A stretch of 64,000 nt of DNA from the NCBI RefSeq assembly GCF_007855645.1, contig NZ_CP042261.1:538501-602500 (forward strand), in the 5' to 3' direction. The notes beneath the pieces are model-generated. The model ran no database searches. It was not told the origin of the DNA and was given only the letters and a program-made list of their open reading frames with translations. The position numbers were made by a program, and so were the translations under genes. This DNA comes from Qingshengfaniella alkalisoli. GTDB lineage: Bacteria > Pseudomonadota > Alphaproteobacteria > Rhodobacterales > Rhodobacteraceae. Each line of letters starts with the position of its first letter. The first letter of the stretch is position 1. This document shows, one piece after another, positions 29,018-38,288 of the stretch.

Positions 29018-29407
29018 ATGAGAAATGCTATCTACATGGCGGCGACGCTGACGTTGATCGCCGGTGCTGCTGCTGCAGATGATGTCGAAGGCATCTGGCA
29101 GACACAGCCTGACGACAACGGAAGATTCGCACATATCGAAGTGGCCCCTTGCGGCGCGAAACTGTGTGGTACCATTCGCACGGCGTTTGATGGCCAAGGT
29201 CAGCCCATCGCGTCGGAGACCATCGGCAAGCCGATCATCTGGGACATGGTGCCCAAGGGGGACGGGATATATGGCGACGGGAAGGTTTATGCGCCTGATC
29301 GCGACAAGACCTATAATTCCAAGATGGAACTCGCCGGGGATCGCTTGGAGGTATCGGGCTGCGTCATCGCGATCTGTCGCAGCCAGACATGGGTGCGTGT
29401 GCGGTGA
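29018..29407 (+). CDS. Secreted DUF2147-family protein
   Basis: A 129 aa protein with a signal peptide (MRNAIYMAATLTLIAGAAAA, cleavage probably after AAA) and a DUF2147 domain: VEGIWQTQPDDNG, VAPCGAKLCGTI, YGDGKVYAPDRDKTYNSKM and GCVIAICRSQTW. It is likely periplasmic; function unknown. ATG 29018 has a strong AGGAGG six nt upstream. It lies on the opposite strand inside the his cluster, and its stop directly abuts the hisH stop. Confidence 0.9.
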   Translation: MRNAIYMAATLTLIAGAAAADDVEGIWQTQPDDNGRFAHIEVAPCGAKLCGTIRTAFDGQGQPIASETIGKPIIWDMVPKGDGIYGDGKVYAPDRDKTYNSKMELAGDRLEVSGCVIAICRSQTWVRVR

Positions 29408-30052
29408 TCAGGGCGTCCAGGTCAGGAAATTCGCGATCATCCTCAGGCCCGCCGACTGGCTCTTTTCCGGGTGGAACTGCATGCCAATCACTGGTCCCTT
29501 GGCGATGATGGCCGTGATGTCGGTGCCATAATCCACATGGGCGATCCGGTCGGCCGGGTCGTCCACGCGGAAATGGTAGGAGTGCACGAAATAGGCATGT
29601 GCGCCTTGCTCCACACCATCCAGAATCGCGTGGGGGTTGTCGAACGCCAGTTCGTTCCAGCCCATATGCGGGACCTTCATGGATGCGTCATCGGGTTCGA
29701 TCTTCACGACTTCGCCGCCGATCCAGTCGAAGCCGGGCGTATCGCGGTATTCGCGGCCCCATGTCGCCAGAAGTTGCATGCCCACGCAGATGCCCAGGAA
29801 CGGCACGCCACGCTTATGCACGGCTTCATTCATGGCCTCGAACAGCCCGTCATAGCTGGCAAGCCCTTCACGACAGGCGGGAAAGGCGCCGTCACCCGGC
29901 AGAACAATCCGGTCGGCGCGGGCCACATCGTCGGGGGACGAGGTGACGATCACGTCACCCGCATCCGTTTCCGCCGCCATGCGCTGAAAGGCCTTCTGCG
30001 CCGAGTGCAGGTTCCCCGACTGGTAATCCACGATAACGGTCGTCATGGTCAC
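29408..30052 (-). CDS. hisH: Imidazole glycerol phosphate synthase glutaminase subunit
   Basis: Class I glutamine amidotransferase that feeds ammonia to HisF. The 214 aa protein has [12 protein letters not shown], the oxyanion/nucleophile region [10 protein letters not shown] (catalytic Cys) and the C-terminal HPEKSQSAG (His-Glu of the triad). It overlaps hisB by 4 nt. Confidence 0.96.
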   Translation of the reverse strand: MTMTTVIVDYQSGNLHSAQKAFQRMAAETDAGDVIVTSSPDDVARADRIVLPGDGAFPACREGLASYDGLFEAMNEAVHKRGVPFLGICVGMQLLATWGREYRDTPGFDWIGGEVVKIEPDDASMKVPHMGWNELAFDNPHAILDGVEQGAHAYFVHSYHFRVDDPADRIAHVDYGTDITAIIAKGPVIGMQFHPEKSQSAGLRMIANFLTWTP

Positions 30053-30636
30053 AGCGAACCTTTCGTGGACGGGATCGCGTCTGATTTGCGGGGGTCGACC
30101 TCCAGCGCGTCGCGCAATGCGCGCGCGACCGCCTTGAAAGCCGCTTCCGCAATGTGGTGGCTGTTCACACCGTGCAGTGCATCGACATGCAGGGTGATGC
30201 CGCCATGGGTGCTGAGGGCCTGAAAGAACTCGCGCACCAATTCAGTGTCGAACGCGCCGATTTTCTGCGTCGGGATATCCACGTTCCAGATCAGGAAAGG
30301 CCGTGCCGACAGATCGAGCGCCGTCCGCACCAGCGCATCATCCATCGGCAACAGGCAGGCCCCATAGCGTCGGATGCCGCGCTTGTCACCCATGGCCTGC
30401 ACCAGTGCCTGACCGATCGCGATGCCGGTGTCCTCGACCGTGTGGTGATCATCGATATGCAGATCGCCCGTCGCACGGATCGTCATGTCGATCAGCGCGT
30501 GGCGGGCAAGCTGGTCCAGCATGTGATCAAAGAAACCGACACCGGTCTGATTGTCATAAGTGCCGGTGCCGTCGAGATTGATCTCGACCGAGATGTCGGT
30601 TTCGGCCGTCTTGCGGGTAACGGTGGCGGTGCGCAT
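30049..30636 (-). CDS. hisB: Imidazoleglycerol-phosphate dehydratase
   Basis: Dehydrates IGP to imidazole acetol phosphate. The 195 aa monofunctional enzyme has [31 protein letters not shown] and later [16 protein letters not shown], the twin manganese-binding His motifs. The preferred start is [10 protein letters not shown] at 30636; an upstream in-frame Met at 30693 lacks family similarity. Confidence 0.95.
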   Translation of the reverse strand: MRTATVTRKTAETDISVEINLDGTGTYDNQTGVGFFDHMLDQLARHALIDMTIRATGDLHIDDHHTVEDTGIAIGQALVQAMGDKRGIRRYGACLLPMDDALVRTALDLSARPFLIWNVDIPTQKIGAFDTELVREFFQALSTHGGITLHVDALHGVNSHHIAEAAFKAVARALRDALEVDPRKSDAIPSTKGSL

Positions 30637-30708
30637 GAGCTTCGTCCTATCAACTGACCCGCGCGGTATAGACGGGGCAGGGGCGCTTTCCAATAGCGGG
30701 CTTGTGGC

Positions 30709-31308
30709 TCAGTCGCGCGGCTTGTCCAATTGCCACATGAGATTCGCCTCTATTGCTGGCCATTCGGAGGCGATGATCGAATAGACGGCCGTGTCGCGCG
30801 TGGTGCCGTTGGGCGAAATCTGGTGCGAGCGCAGAATCCCGTCGAGTTTCGCGCCCAACCGTTCGATCGCGCGGCGGCTTTGCTGGTTCAGGAAATGGGT
30901 CCGAAATTCCACGGCAATACAATCCAGCGTCTCGAACGCATGGCGCAACAGCAGTAGCTTGCATTCCGTGTTCAGCGGGCTGCGTTGCACGGATTTGCGA
31001 TACCAGGTCGATCCGATCTCGACCCGACGGTTGGGCGCGTCGATGTTCATATAGGTGGTCATCCCGACAGGCTCGCCCGTCGTCTTGGACATGATCGTGA
31101 AGGGCTGCATCGAACCTGTTTCGCGCAGGGCAAGCCGACGCTCGATTTCCGCCCGCATGCCTTCCGGGGATGGCACAAGCGTGTACCACAGGCGGTGCAG
31201 TTCGCCGTCAGCGGCTGCGATCTTCAATGCGTCTTCATGAGTACGATCAAGAGGTACGACAGCGACGTGTTCGCCTTCCACGCTGAACGCCGGGGGCCAA
31301 GGTTCCAT
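30709..31308 (-). CDS. GNAT-family acetyltransferase
   Basis: A 199 aa protein of the RimJ/RimL-like acetyltransferase group: VVPLDRTHEDAL near the N-terminus, MTTYMNIDAPNRRVEIGSTW, then CKLLLLRHAFETLDCIAVEFRTHFLNQQSRRAIERLGAKLDG, where the acetyl-CoA segment and the NQQSRRAIERLG motif are typical. The substrate is unknown. ATG 31308 follows GGGAGAA; a longer frame to 31449 enters the tRNA-Gly gene. Confidence 0.88.
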   Translation of the reverse strand: MEPWPPAFSVEGEHVAVVPLDRTHEDALKIAAADGELHRLWYTLVPSPEGMRAEIERRLALRETGSMQPFTIMSKTTGEPVGMTTYMNIDAPNRRVEIGSTWYRKSVQRSPLNTECKLLLLRHAFETLDCIAVEFRTHFLNQQSRRAIERLGAKLDGILRSHQISPNGTTRDTAVYSIIASEWPAIEANLMWQLDKPRD

Positions 31309-31404
31309 CTGATTCTCCCATTCATGCAACCGCAGAAACGCTGGCCTATTGATCCCGCAACGGCAACCAAGGAAGAATGGAAAGATGTCTGGAAAAGAAC
31401 TTCC

Positions 31405-31479
31405 TGGAGCGGGCGAGGCGATTCGAACGCCCGACCCTAACCTTGGCAAGGTTATGCTCTACCCCTGAGCTACGCCCGC
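31405..31479 (-). tRNA. tRNA-Gly (anticodon GCC), copy 1
   Basis: A 75-nt tRNA with acceptor GCGGGCG/CGCCCGC, discriminator T, encoded CCA and anticodon loop TTGCCAA (anticodon GCC). Sequence identical to the neighbouring copy at 31501-31575, 21 nt away on the same strand. Confidence 0.96.
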
Positions 31480-31500
31480 AACCGGAAAGTTTTGACCTAA

Positions 31501-31575
31501 TGGAGCGGGCGAGGCGATTCGAACGCCCGACCCTAACCTTGGCAAGGTTATGCTCTACCCCTGAGCTACGCCCGC
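31501..31575 (-). tRNA. tRNA-Gly (anticodon GCC), copy 2
   Basis: Identical 75-nt tRNA-Gly(GCC), promoter-proximal copy of the pair. A well-spaced promoter (31593-31621) stands 17 nt upstream of its 5' end. Confidence 0.96.
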
Positions 31576-31592
31576 ATCATTAGGTGAGCGCG

Positions 31593-31621
31593 TATCTAGT
31601 CGGAGCGCCGGACGGGTGCAA
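31593..31621 (-). promoter_or_regulatory. Promoter of the tRNA-Gly pair
   Basis: Minus strand: TTGCAC (31616-31621), a 17-nt spacer and TAGATA (31593-31598), followed by a GC-rich CGCGC discriminator before the tRNA start. Both hexamers are close to the sigma70 consensus. Confidence 0.7.
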
Positions 31622-31650
31622 GGGGGAAATCGGCAAAAATGGCAAAATTC

Positions 31651-32049
31651 TCAGTCGGGATCGCGGCTGAATTCAATCAGATCCCAACGATTGCCGAACG
31701 GGTCGTTGAAGACGGCAACCTTGCCGTAGGGGGCGCTACGCGGGGCTTCCTCGAAGGTGATCCCGGCGGCCAGCATGGCTCGGTGATCCCTGTCGAAGTC
31801 ATCTGTTTCAAGGAACAGCCAGACGCGACCCCCGCCTTGACGTCCGATTGAATCGCGCTGATCCCCGATAGCGCGGGCCAGCAAGAACTGAGTTTGCGCG
31901 CCTTCTGGCGCCACACGAACCCAGCGCTTGCCATCGCCCAGATCGGTGTCTTCGAGCAGGTCGAAGCCGAGCTGTCCCACGAAGAAGTCGATCCCTGCAT
32001 CGTAATCGGGCACGAGGATCGCGACCATGGCGAGATGGCGATTGCTCAT
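31651..32049 (-). CDS. VOC/glyoxalase-family protein
   Basis: A 132 aa single VOC-domain protein: VPDYDAGIDFFVGQLGFDLLED, VRVAPEGAQTQFLLA and the end KVAVFNDPFGNRWDLIEF. Metal ligands of the fold (His near residue 5, Glu in the final strand) are plausible; the reaction cannot be named. The start overlaps the pyruvate carboxylase stop by 4 nt, so it is probably cotranslated. Confidence 0.85.
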   Translation of the reverse strand: MSNRHLAMVAILVPDYDAGIDFFVGQLGFDLLEDTDLGDGKRWVRVAPEGAQTQFLLARAIGDQRDSIGRQGGGRVWLFLETDDFDRDHRAMLAAGITFEEAPRSAPYGKVAVFNDPFGNRWDLIEFSRDPD

Positions 32050-35000
32050 TCCAGTTCGACCAACAGGTCCTTGGCGTCGATCTGCGCGCCGGGGGTGACG
32101 TGGACCGCCTTGATCGTCGCGTCGCGTTCAGCGTGCAGTCCCGTTTCCATCTTCATTGCCTCGATGGTCAGCAGCAGATCCCCCGCTTTCACCTTGGCAC
32201 CCGCCTGCGCGGCAACGCTGGCGACGACGCCGGGCATGGGCGCGCCGATATGGTTCGGGTTGCCAGCTTCAGCCTTGGGTCGCGCGGCGGTGGCGCCCGT
32301 GCTGTGACGGTCCTTCACACGAATGACGCGGGGCTGGCCGTTCAGTTCGAAGAAGACCTTAACATCACCCTCTTCATTGGTTTCGCTGATGGCCTGGCAC
32401 ACGATTTCCAAGGTCTTGCCCGGATCGATTTCAACGGATGTCTCGTCGCCCGGTTCCATGCCGTAGAAATAGACGGGCGTGGGCAGGGTGCGGACGGGGC
32501 CGTAATCCTTGTGACGCCCTTTGTAGTCGAGGAACACCTTGGGATACATCAGGTAGCCGTTGAGGTCTTCGTCGCTGACGTCCAGCCCTTCGAGTTGTTT
32601 GGACAGCTCCTTGCGCGTCTTTTCCAGATCGACGGGGTCGAGGTGTTTGCCCGGACGGTCGGTGGACGGCTTCTCGCCCTTCAGTATCTTCTTGCTGAGC
32701 GCATCGGGCCAGCCACCCGGCGGTTGGCCCAGATTGCCGCGGAACATGTCGATGACGGAATCGGGGAAGCTCAGATCGGTTTTCGGGTCTTCGACCTGTT
32801 CCCGTGTCAGCCCCTGGCTGACCATCATCAGCGCCATGTCACCCACGACTTTCGATGATGGTGTGACCTTCACGATATCGCCAAACATCTGGTTCACGTC
32901 CTGGTAGGTCTTGGCGACCTCGTGCCAGCGTTCTTCCAGACCCAATGATCGTGCTTGCGCCTTGAGGTTGGTGAACTGGCCACCGGGCATTTCGTGCAGG
33001 TAGACCTCGGATGCAGGGGCTTCGAGACCGGATTCGAACGCCGTATACTGGGTGCGCACGGCCTCCCAATAGTTGGAAATCTCGCGGATCGCTTCGATGT
33101 CCAGCCCCGTGTCGCGGTCGGAATGGCGCATGGCTTCAACGATGGACCCAAGGCAGGGCTGGGACGTGCCGCCAGAGAACGCGTCCATCGCCGCATCCAC
33201 CGCATGCACCCCCGCATCGGCGGCTGCCAGAACCGTGGCGGCGGAGATGCCGCTGGTGTCATGCGTGTGGAAATGGATGGGCAGGCCGACCTCGTCCTTC
33301 AGCGCGGTGATCAGCTGCCTTGCTGCACCCGGTTTCAGCAGCCCCGCCATGTCTTTCAGGCCAAGGACATGAGCACCCGCGTCGCGCAGTGATTTGCCCA
33401 TCTCGACATAGTATTTCAGGTTGTATTTCGCGCGGTCGGGATCATGGATGTCGCCGGTGTAACAGATGGTGCCTTCGCAGACCTTTCCGGCCTCGACCAC
33501 CGCATCCATCGCGACGCGCATGTTTTCGACCCAGTTCAGGCTGTCGAAGACGCGAAACACATCGACGCCGCTTTCCGCCGCCTGTTTGACGAAGCTTTCG
33601 ACCACATTGTCAGGGTAGTTTGTGTAACCTACACCGTTCGAGGCGCGCAGCAGCATCTGCGTCATAAGGTTGGGCATCCTCGCGCGCAGATCGCGCAGGC
33701 GTTTCCACGGGTCTTCCTGCAAGAAGCGGTACGCCACGTCGAACGTAGCACCGCCCCAGCATTCGACGGAGAATAGTTGCGACAGGTTCGCGGCATAGGC
33801 GGGCGCGACGAGCAGCATATCCACCGACCGCATCCGCGTGGCCAGCAGTGACTGGTGCCCATCGCGCATCGTGGTGTCGGTCAGCAGCAGACGCTTCTGA
33901 TCCTTCATCCAGTCGGCAACGGCCTGCGGGCCCTTCTCATCAAGGATCTGGCGGGTGCCGTCGGGTATGTCCTTCCCGCGCACATTCGGTGCACGCGGCG
34001 GGCGGGCATCGGCGGGGGGCTTCGGGCGGCCGGTGGTTTCAGGATGCCCGTTGACCGATATGTCCGCGATATAGGTCAACAGCTTGGTAGCGCGGTCGCG
34101 ACGGGCCTTGAAGTCGAACAGTTCCGGCGTCTGGTCGATAAACTTCGTGTGGTATTCGTTCGACAGGAATGTCGGATGTTGCAGCAGGTTTTCGACAAAG
34201 GCGATGTTGGTGGACACGCCACGCACGCGGAACTCCCGCAGCGCGCGGTCGAGGCGCGCAATCGCCGCTTCGGGCGTGGGGGCCCATGCGGTGATCTTGG
34301 TCAGAAGGCTGTCATAGTACCGCGTGATGACCGCACCGGCATAGGCCGTGCCCCCATCCAGCCGGATGCCCATGCCACTGGCCGACCGGTAGGCCGTGAT
34401 GCGTCCGTAATCGGGAATGAAGTTGTTCTGCGGGTCTTCCGTTGTCACGCGACACTGGATCGCATGGCCCTTCAGCGTGACGTCATACTGGCTGGCGATC
34501 CCGGTGGCTTCGGTCAGCGACTTGCCTTCCGCGATCAGGATCTGCGCGCGCACGATGTCGATGCCCGTGACTTCCTCGGTCACCGTGTGCTCGACCTGCA
34601 CGCGCGGATTCACCTCGATGAAGTAGAACTCGCCCGTTTCCATATCCATCAGGAATTCGACGGTGCCGGCGCATTCGTAATTCACCGCCTCGGCGACCTT
34701 GCGGCCCAGCTTGCACAGTTGTTCACGCTGTGCGCTGGACAGGTAGGGGGCGGGCGCGCGCTCGACCACCTTCTGGTTGCGACGCTGCACAGAACAGTCG
34801 CGTTCCCACAGGTGATAGATATTGCCCTGCGTGTCGCCCAGGATCTGGACCTCGACATGGCGGGCGCGCTGGATCATCTTTTCCAGATAGCCTTCGCCAT
34901 TGCCGAAAGCGGCTTCGGCTTCGCGGCGACCTTCCTTGACCTTCTCCTCAAGCTCGTCTTCGGACATGATCGGTCGCATCCCGCGCCCGCCGCCGCCCCA

Positions 35001-35489
35001 GCTGGCCTTGAGCATCAGAGGGTAGCCGATTTCGGCCGCCTGCTTGCGGATCTTGTCCATGTCGTCGCCCAGCACCTCGGTGGCGGGGATCACGGGCACA
35101 CCCGCCTTGATCGCCACCTGACGCGCTGACGCCTTGTCGCCAAGCGCACGCATGGTTTCGGCCTTGGGGCCGATGAAGACGATGCCGTTCTTCGCGCAGG
35201 CCTCGACCAGTTCGGGATTTTCTGACAGCAGGCCATAGCCCGGATGTACGGCATCGGCGCCGGAGTCCTTGGCCACGCGGATGATTTCGTCAATCGACAG
35301 GTAAGCCGCGACCGGCCCCAGACCTTCACCGATCAGATAGGCCTCGTCCGCCTTGAACCGGTGCAGGTTCAGCTTGTCCTCTGCGGCATAAACCGCGACC
35401 GTTCGTTTCCCGAGTTCATTCGCCGCCCGCATGATCCGGATGGCGATCTCGCCGCGGTTGGCGATCAAAATCTTGTTGAACTCGGTCAT
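32046..35489 (-). CDS. pyc: Pyruvate carboxylase
   Basis: Biotin enzyme that carboxylates pyruvate to oxaloacetate. The 1147 aa protein has all domains in order: biotin carboxylase (EFNKILIANRGEIAIRI start; GGGGRGMRPI ATP loop), carboxyltransferase (TTMRDGHQSLLATRMR about residue 545) and a C-terminal biotinyl domain with EAMKMET about 35 residues from the end. The start MTEFNKILIANR (35489) is chosen over an upstream frame Met (35570). It is a key anaplerotic enzyme in roseobacters. Confidence 0.97.
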   Translation of the reverse strand: MTEFNKILIANRGEIAIRIMRAANELGKRTVAVYAAEDKLNLHRFKADEAYLIGEGLGPVAAYLSIDEIIRVAKDSGADAVHPGYGLLSENPELVEACAKNGIVFIGPKAETMRALGDKASARQVAIKAGVPVIPATEVLGDDMDKIRKQAAEIGYPLMLKASWGGGGRGMRPIMSEDELEEKVKEGRREAEAAFGNGEGYLEKMIQRARHVEVQILGDTQGNIYHLWERDCSVQRRNQKVVERAPAPYLSSAQREQLCKLGRKVAEAVNYECAGTVEFLMDMETGEFYFIEVNPRVQVEHTVTEEVTGIDIVRAQILIAEGKSLTEATGIASQYDVTLKGHAIQCRVTTEDPQNNFIPDYGRITAYRSASGMGIRLDGGTAYAGAVITRYYDSLLTKITAWAPTPEAAIARLDRALREFRVRGVSTNIAFVENLLQHPTFLSNEYHTKFIDQTPELFDFKARRDRATKLLTYIADISVNGHPETTGRPKPPADARPPRAPNVRGKDIPDGTRQILDEKGPQAVADWMKDQKRLLLTDTTMRDGHQSLLATRMRSVDMLLVAPAYAANLSQLFSVECWGGATFDVAYRFLQEDPWKRLRDLRARMPNLMTQMLLRASNGVGYTNYPDNVVESFVKQAAESGVDVFRVFDSLNWVENMRVAMDAVVEAGKVCEGTICYTGDIHDPDRAKYNLKYYVEMGKSLRDAGAHVLGLKDMAGLLKPGAARQLITALKDEVGLPIHFHTHDTSGISAATVLAAADAGVHAVDAAMDAFSGGTSQPCLGSIVEAMRHSDRDTGLDIEAIREISNYWEAVRTQYTAFESGLEAPASEVYLHEMPGGQFTNLKAQARSLGLEERWHEVAKTYQDVNQMFGDIVKVTPSSKVVGDMALMMVSQGLTREQVEDPKTDLSFPDSVIDMFRGNLGQPPGGWPDALSKKILKGEKPSTDRPGKHLDPVDLEKTRKELSKQLEGLDVSDEDLNGYLMYPKVFLDYKGRHKDYGPVRTLPTPVYFYGMEPGDETSVEIDPGKTLEIVCQAISETNEEGDVKVFFELNGQPRVIRVKDRHSTGATAARPKAEAGNPNHIGAPMPGVVASVAAQAGAKVKAGDLLLTIEAMKMETGLHAERDATIKAVHVTPGAQIDAKDLLVELE

Positions 35490-35532
35490 ATATCGGCTCT
35501 CCCTTGAACTGTTGCACGCTAACGCCGCGCTA

Positions 35533-35547
35533 CAGCAATGTATGCTG
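35533..35547. promoter_or_regulatory. Inverted repeat in the pyc promoter region
   Basis: CAGCA-ATGTA-TGCTG is a perfect 5+5+5 repeat just downstream of a TTGACG (35553-35558, minus strand), so it would overlap the spacer or -10 of a pyc promoter. It could be an operator; weak evidence. Confidence 0.25.
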
Positions 35548-35600
35548 CACTGCGTCAACGTGGTTTGCAAGGGGCCGCATGTTCCCTAAAGGAAACCAGT

Positions 35601-36011
35601 TTAACGCTTGATCGGCACACCGTATAGTTCCAGCCGATGGCCGGTCAGCCGATAGCCGAGTTTCCGGGCGATACGTTCCTGCAACTGTTCGATTTCTTCG
35701 TCCACGAACTCGATCACCTCGCCTGTCTTCAAGTCGATCAGATGATCATGGTGGTCGCGCCCCGCCGTTTCGTAGCGGGCGCGCCCGTCGCCGAATTCGC
35801 GCTTTTCCAGAATGCCGGATTCCTCGAACAGCTTCACCGTGCGGTAGATCGTGGCGATGGAGATGTTCTCATCCAGCTTTACCGCGCGTTGATGAAGTTC
35901 TTCCACATCCGGATGGTCGGTCGCGTCTTCAAGCACCTGCGCAATGATCCGGCGTTGCTCGGTCAGGCGCAAACCGTGAGATTCGCAGCGTTCCAGAATG
36001 GTTCTTCGCAT
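35601..36011 (-). CDS. Fur-family metalloregulator
   Basis: A 136 aa Fur/Mur-type repressor: winged helix with SIATIYRTVKLFEESGIL (recognition helix) and the metal-binding region ARYETAGRDHHDHLIDLKTGEVIEF. The CxxC structural zinc pair of some Fur proteins is missing, as in many alphaproteobacterial Fur/Mur proteins. It may respond to iron or manganese; Irr and Zur are less likely because the usual heme or extra Cys motifs are absent. Confidence 0.88.
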   Translation of the reverse strand: MRRTILERCESHGLRLTEQRRIIAQVLEDATDHPDVEELHQRAVKLDENISIATIYRTVKLFEESGILEKREFGDGRARYETAGRDHHDHLIDLKTGEVIEFVDEEIEQLQERIARKLGYRLTGHRLELYGVPIKR

Positions 36012-36065
36012 GGCGGGCTCGTTCTACACTCGTTCAATGGGATTACCCCATCGACGTGTGTGCGG

Positions 36066-36977
36066 CTACCCCGTTTCCGGCAGTGTCATCCTGCCTTGCA
36101 TGACCGTGACCGCTGTGCCGGAGATGGAGACGAGCGAAACGCCGCCCTCTTGCGTTTCGGCATAGGCGAAGATCGTGCTGGGTCGACCCATCTGCGCGCC
36201 TTGCCGAATTTCCAGATCGACGGGTGCTTCGGTGACATCACAGAGAAGTGCGGCCAAAGCTGCCGCCGCGCTGCCGGTCGCAGGATCTTCGGGGATGCCG
36301 CTGAAAGGTGCGAACATCCGCGCGGCGATGCCGCCGTCCCCTTGATTGGAATACACGTATAGCGCCAGCGGTTCTTCGTCGGGGCCAAAACGCCGCTGCG
36401 CATCCCGCAAGGCCTGTTGATCGATGCGGATGCGTGCGAGATCGGCTTCGCTGTCCAGTTCGATCACGCAAAAGGGTAGGCCTTTGGATACGATGATCGG
36501 CGCATGCCCATCCGTTCGAACGGTTGACGTGGGCAGGCCAAGGCATTTTCCGACGAGATCAACCGGAAGCTCATCAAGATATTCGAAAGGTGCCAGCGTC
36601 GTAAAGCTTGCCGACCACAGATCGTCCTCGTTCGCCACGGCGCACTCAATCGGTCCGACGTTTTCATCCAGAACGAGATAATCCGATATCGATTGCCCGA
36701 AAACGGAGCCTTGTTGCGCAAGGCAGATGGCGGTGCCAACGGTCGGATGCCCGGCGAAGGGCAGTTCGTTCTTCGGATCGAATATACGTAGCCGAGCCGT
36801 TGCATCGTCGCTTTCAGGCGGCAAAACGAAGGCGGTTTCGGAAAAGTTGAATTCGCGGGCGATACGCTGCATCTCGCCCGTGTTCAACCCGCGCGCGTCG
36901 GGCAGAACGGCCAATGGGTTGCCGCCAAAGACCTGGTCAGTGAACACGTCCAATACGAAATAGTCGAAATGTCTCAT
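36066..36977 (-). CDS. PhzF-family isomerase
   Basis: A 303 aa PhzF-fold protein with [24 protein letters not shown] at the start, FNFSETAFV (the conserved catalytic Glu in SET), [14 protein letters not shown] and [16 protein letters not shown] near the end. Members are epimerase/isomerase-like; substrate unknown. It starts 4 nt after the antiporter stop, so the two form an operon. A longer frame to 37055 overlaps the antiporter. Confidence 0.9.
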   Translation of the reverse strand: MRHFDYFVLDVFTDQVFGGNPLAVLPDARGLNTGEMQRIAREFNFSETAFVLPPESDDATARLRIFDPKNELPFAGHPTVGTAICLAQQGSVFGQSISDYLVLDENVGPIECAVANEDDLWSASFTTLAPFEYLDELPVDLVGKCLGLPTSTVRTDGHAPIIVSKGLPFCVIELDSEADLARIRIDQQALRDAQRRFGPDEEPLALYVYSNQGDGGIAARMFAPFSGIPEDPATGSAAAALAALLCDVTEAPVDLEIRQGAQMGRPSTIFAYAETQEGGVSLVSISGTAVTVMQGRMTLPETG

Positions 36978-36981
36978 GGGG

Positions 36982-38223
36982 TCAGGCAGGCTTTCCGTAG
37001 TGTCTGGCAACCCTGCCGACCGTAAGGCCTTGAACGAGGATCGAGAAGACGACAATCACATAGGTTGCGGTCAGTATTTCGGGCTTCCATTCGGAATTGG
37101 GTAGCGACAGCGCAAGTGCGATGGATATCCCGCCTTTCAGCCCGCCCCATGTCATGATCGGGATGACACCGGGGACGAAGTCATGCGCCCGGCGCATCGC
37201 AAGAACGGGAACTGCAACAGCGGCCAGTCGCGCCAGCAAGGCCATGGCAATCGCCGCGATACTCGCCAGGAGCATGTCACCCGAGAAGGTTACGAAGAAC
37301 AATTCGAATCCGATCATCATGAAGAGCAACGCATTCAGGATCGCATCGACCATCTTCCAGAACCCGTCCACGGCTTCGCGGGTTTGCTTGCTCATGGCAA
37401 AAGTCGAGCCGTGTTCACCGATCAGAAGGCCGGCAGTCACGGCTGCAATGGGCGCAGACACACCGATGGCATCGGCGAGCGCATAGCCGCCGAAGGCCAG
37501 TCCGAGCGTCAACAGCACCTCCACCGGATAGTCGTCGAAGCTGCGCATGATGCGGAAGGTGATCCAGCCGAGAACCAGCCCGAGGAGTGCGCCCCCCAGT
37601 GCTTCACGAAAGAACAGGACGAACGGTCCCCATGCGCCGTCGGCGTGATGTTCACCGAGTGTTGGAAAGGCCAGCCCGACCAATACCAGAAACAGCACAT
37701 ACCCCACGCCGTCATTGAACAGGCTCTCGCCGGCGATCTGGGTCTCAAGCGTTGGGTCAAGATCGGATTCACGCAGCACCCCAAGCACGGCGACGGGGTC
37801 GGTGGGTGACACGATCGCGCCGAACACCAGCGCGACGATCAAAGGCATCCCGAAGATCGCGACCGCGCCCATCCCGAACAGCACAGTCGATATACCGACA
37901 CCGATCGTCGCCATGACCAGCACGACCACCCATTGCTTGCGCAGGTCCGACACGTTCACATGCAACGCACCGGCAAACAGCAACAGTCCCAACATGCCTT
38001 CCAGCAAGGCCTCGGAAAAATGCAGCTCATTGACCAGCGTGCGAATGCTGTCCGCGATCCCGAGGCCCGGAATGGCCAGATCGATCAGCAAGACGCCAAT
38101 GGAGGCGATCAGTGAAACGGCCAGAATACCGATGGAGGCGGGCAGTTTCAGAAAGATCGAATTGACTGCGCCGAACAGTCCGGCAAGCACAACCACCAGC
38201 GATGCAATCTGTAATGTATTCAT
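36982..38223 (-). CDS. CPA1-type Na+/H+ antiporter
   Basis: A 413 aa membrane protein with about 12 hydrophobic segments. FGAIVSPTDPVAVLGVLRE and IAGESLFNDGVGYVLFL are the ion-binding Asp/Asn region of NhaP/NHE-type antiporters, and MTWGGLKGGISIALALSLP the later conserved helix. It probably exports Na+ for pH and salt homeostasis, fitting a marine bacterium (inference). Confidence 0.9.
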   Translation of the reverse strand: MNTLQIASLVVVLAGLFGAVNSIFLKLPASIGILAVSLIASIGVLLIDLAIPGLGIADSIRTLVNELHFSEALLEGMLGLLLFAGALHVNVSDLRKQWVVVLVMATIGVGISTVLFGMGAVAIFGMPLIVALVFGAIVSPTDPVAVLGVLRESDLDPTLETQIAGESLFNDGVGYVLFLVLVGLAFPTLGEHHADGAWGPFVLFFREALGGALLGLVLGWITFRIMRSFDDYPVEVLLTLGLAFGGYALADAIGVSAPIAAVTAGLLIGEHGSTFAMSKQTREAVDGFWKMVDAILNALLFMMIGFELFFVTFSGDMLLASIAAIAMALLARLAAVAVPVLAMRRAHDFVPGVIPIMTWGGLKGGISIALALSLPNSEWKPEILTATYVIVVFSILVQGLTVGRVARHYGKPA

Positions 38224-38288
38224 CGGCCTACCCGTTGCGACTGCTTCTTCGTAGCATCGGCGGGCGGGTGATCAAAGCGGTTTCGGGT

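Noticed and set aside
31405-31575. Direct repeats with a short spacer as a possible CRISPR
   Set aside because: The repeats are two complete tRNA-Gly genes; only one 21-nt spacer and no cas genes.
33855-35129. 424-residue open frame antisense to pyc
   Set aside because: Shadow of the biotin carboxylase region; no domain signal.
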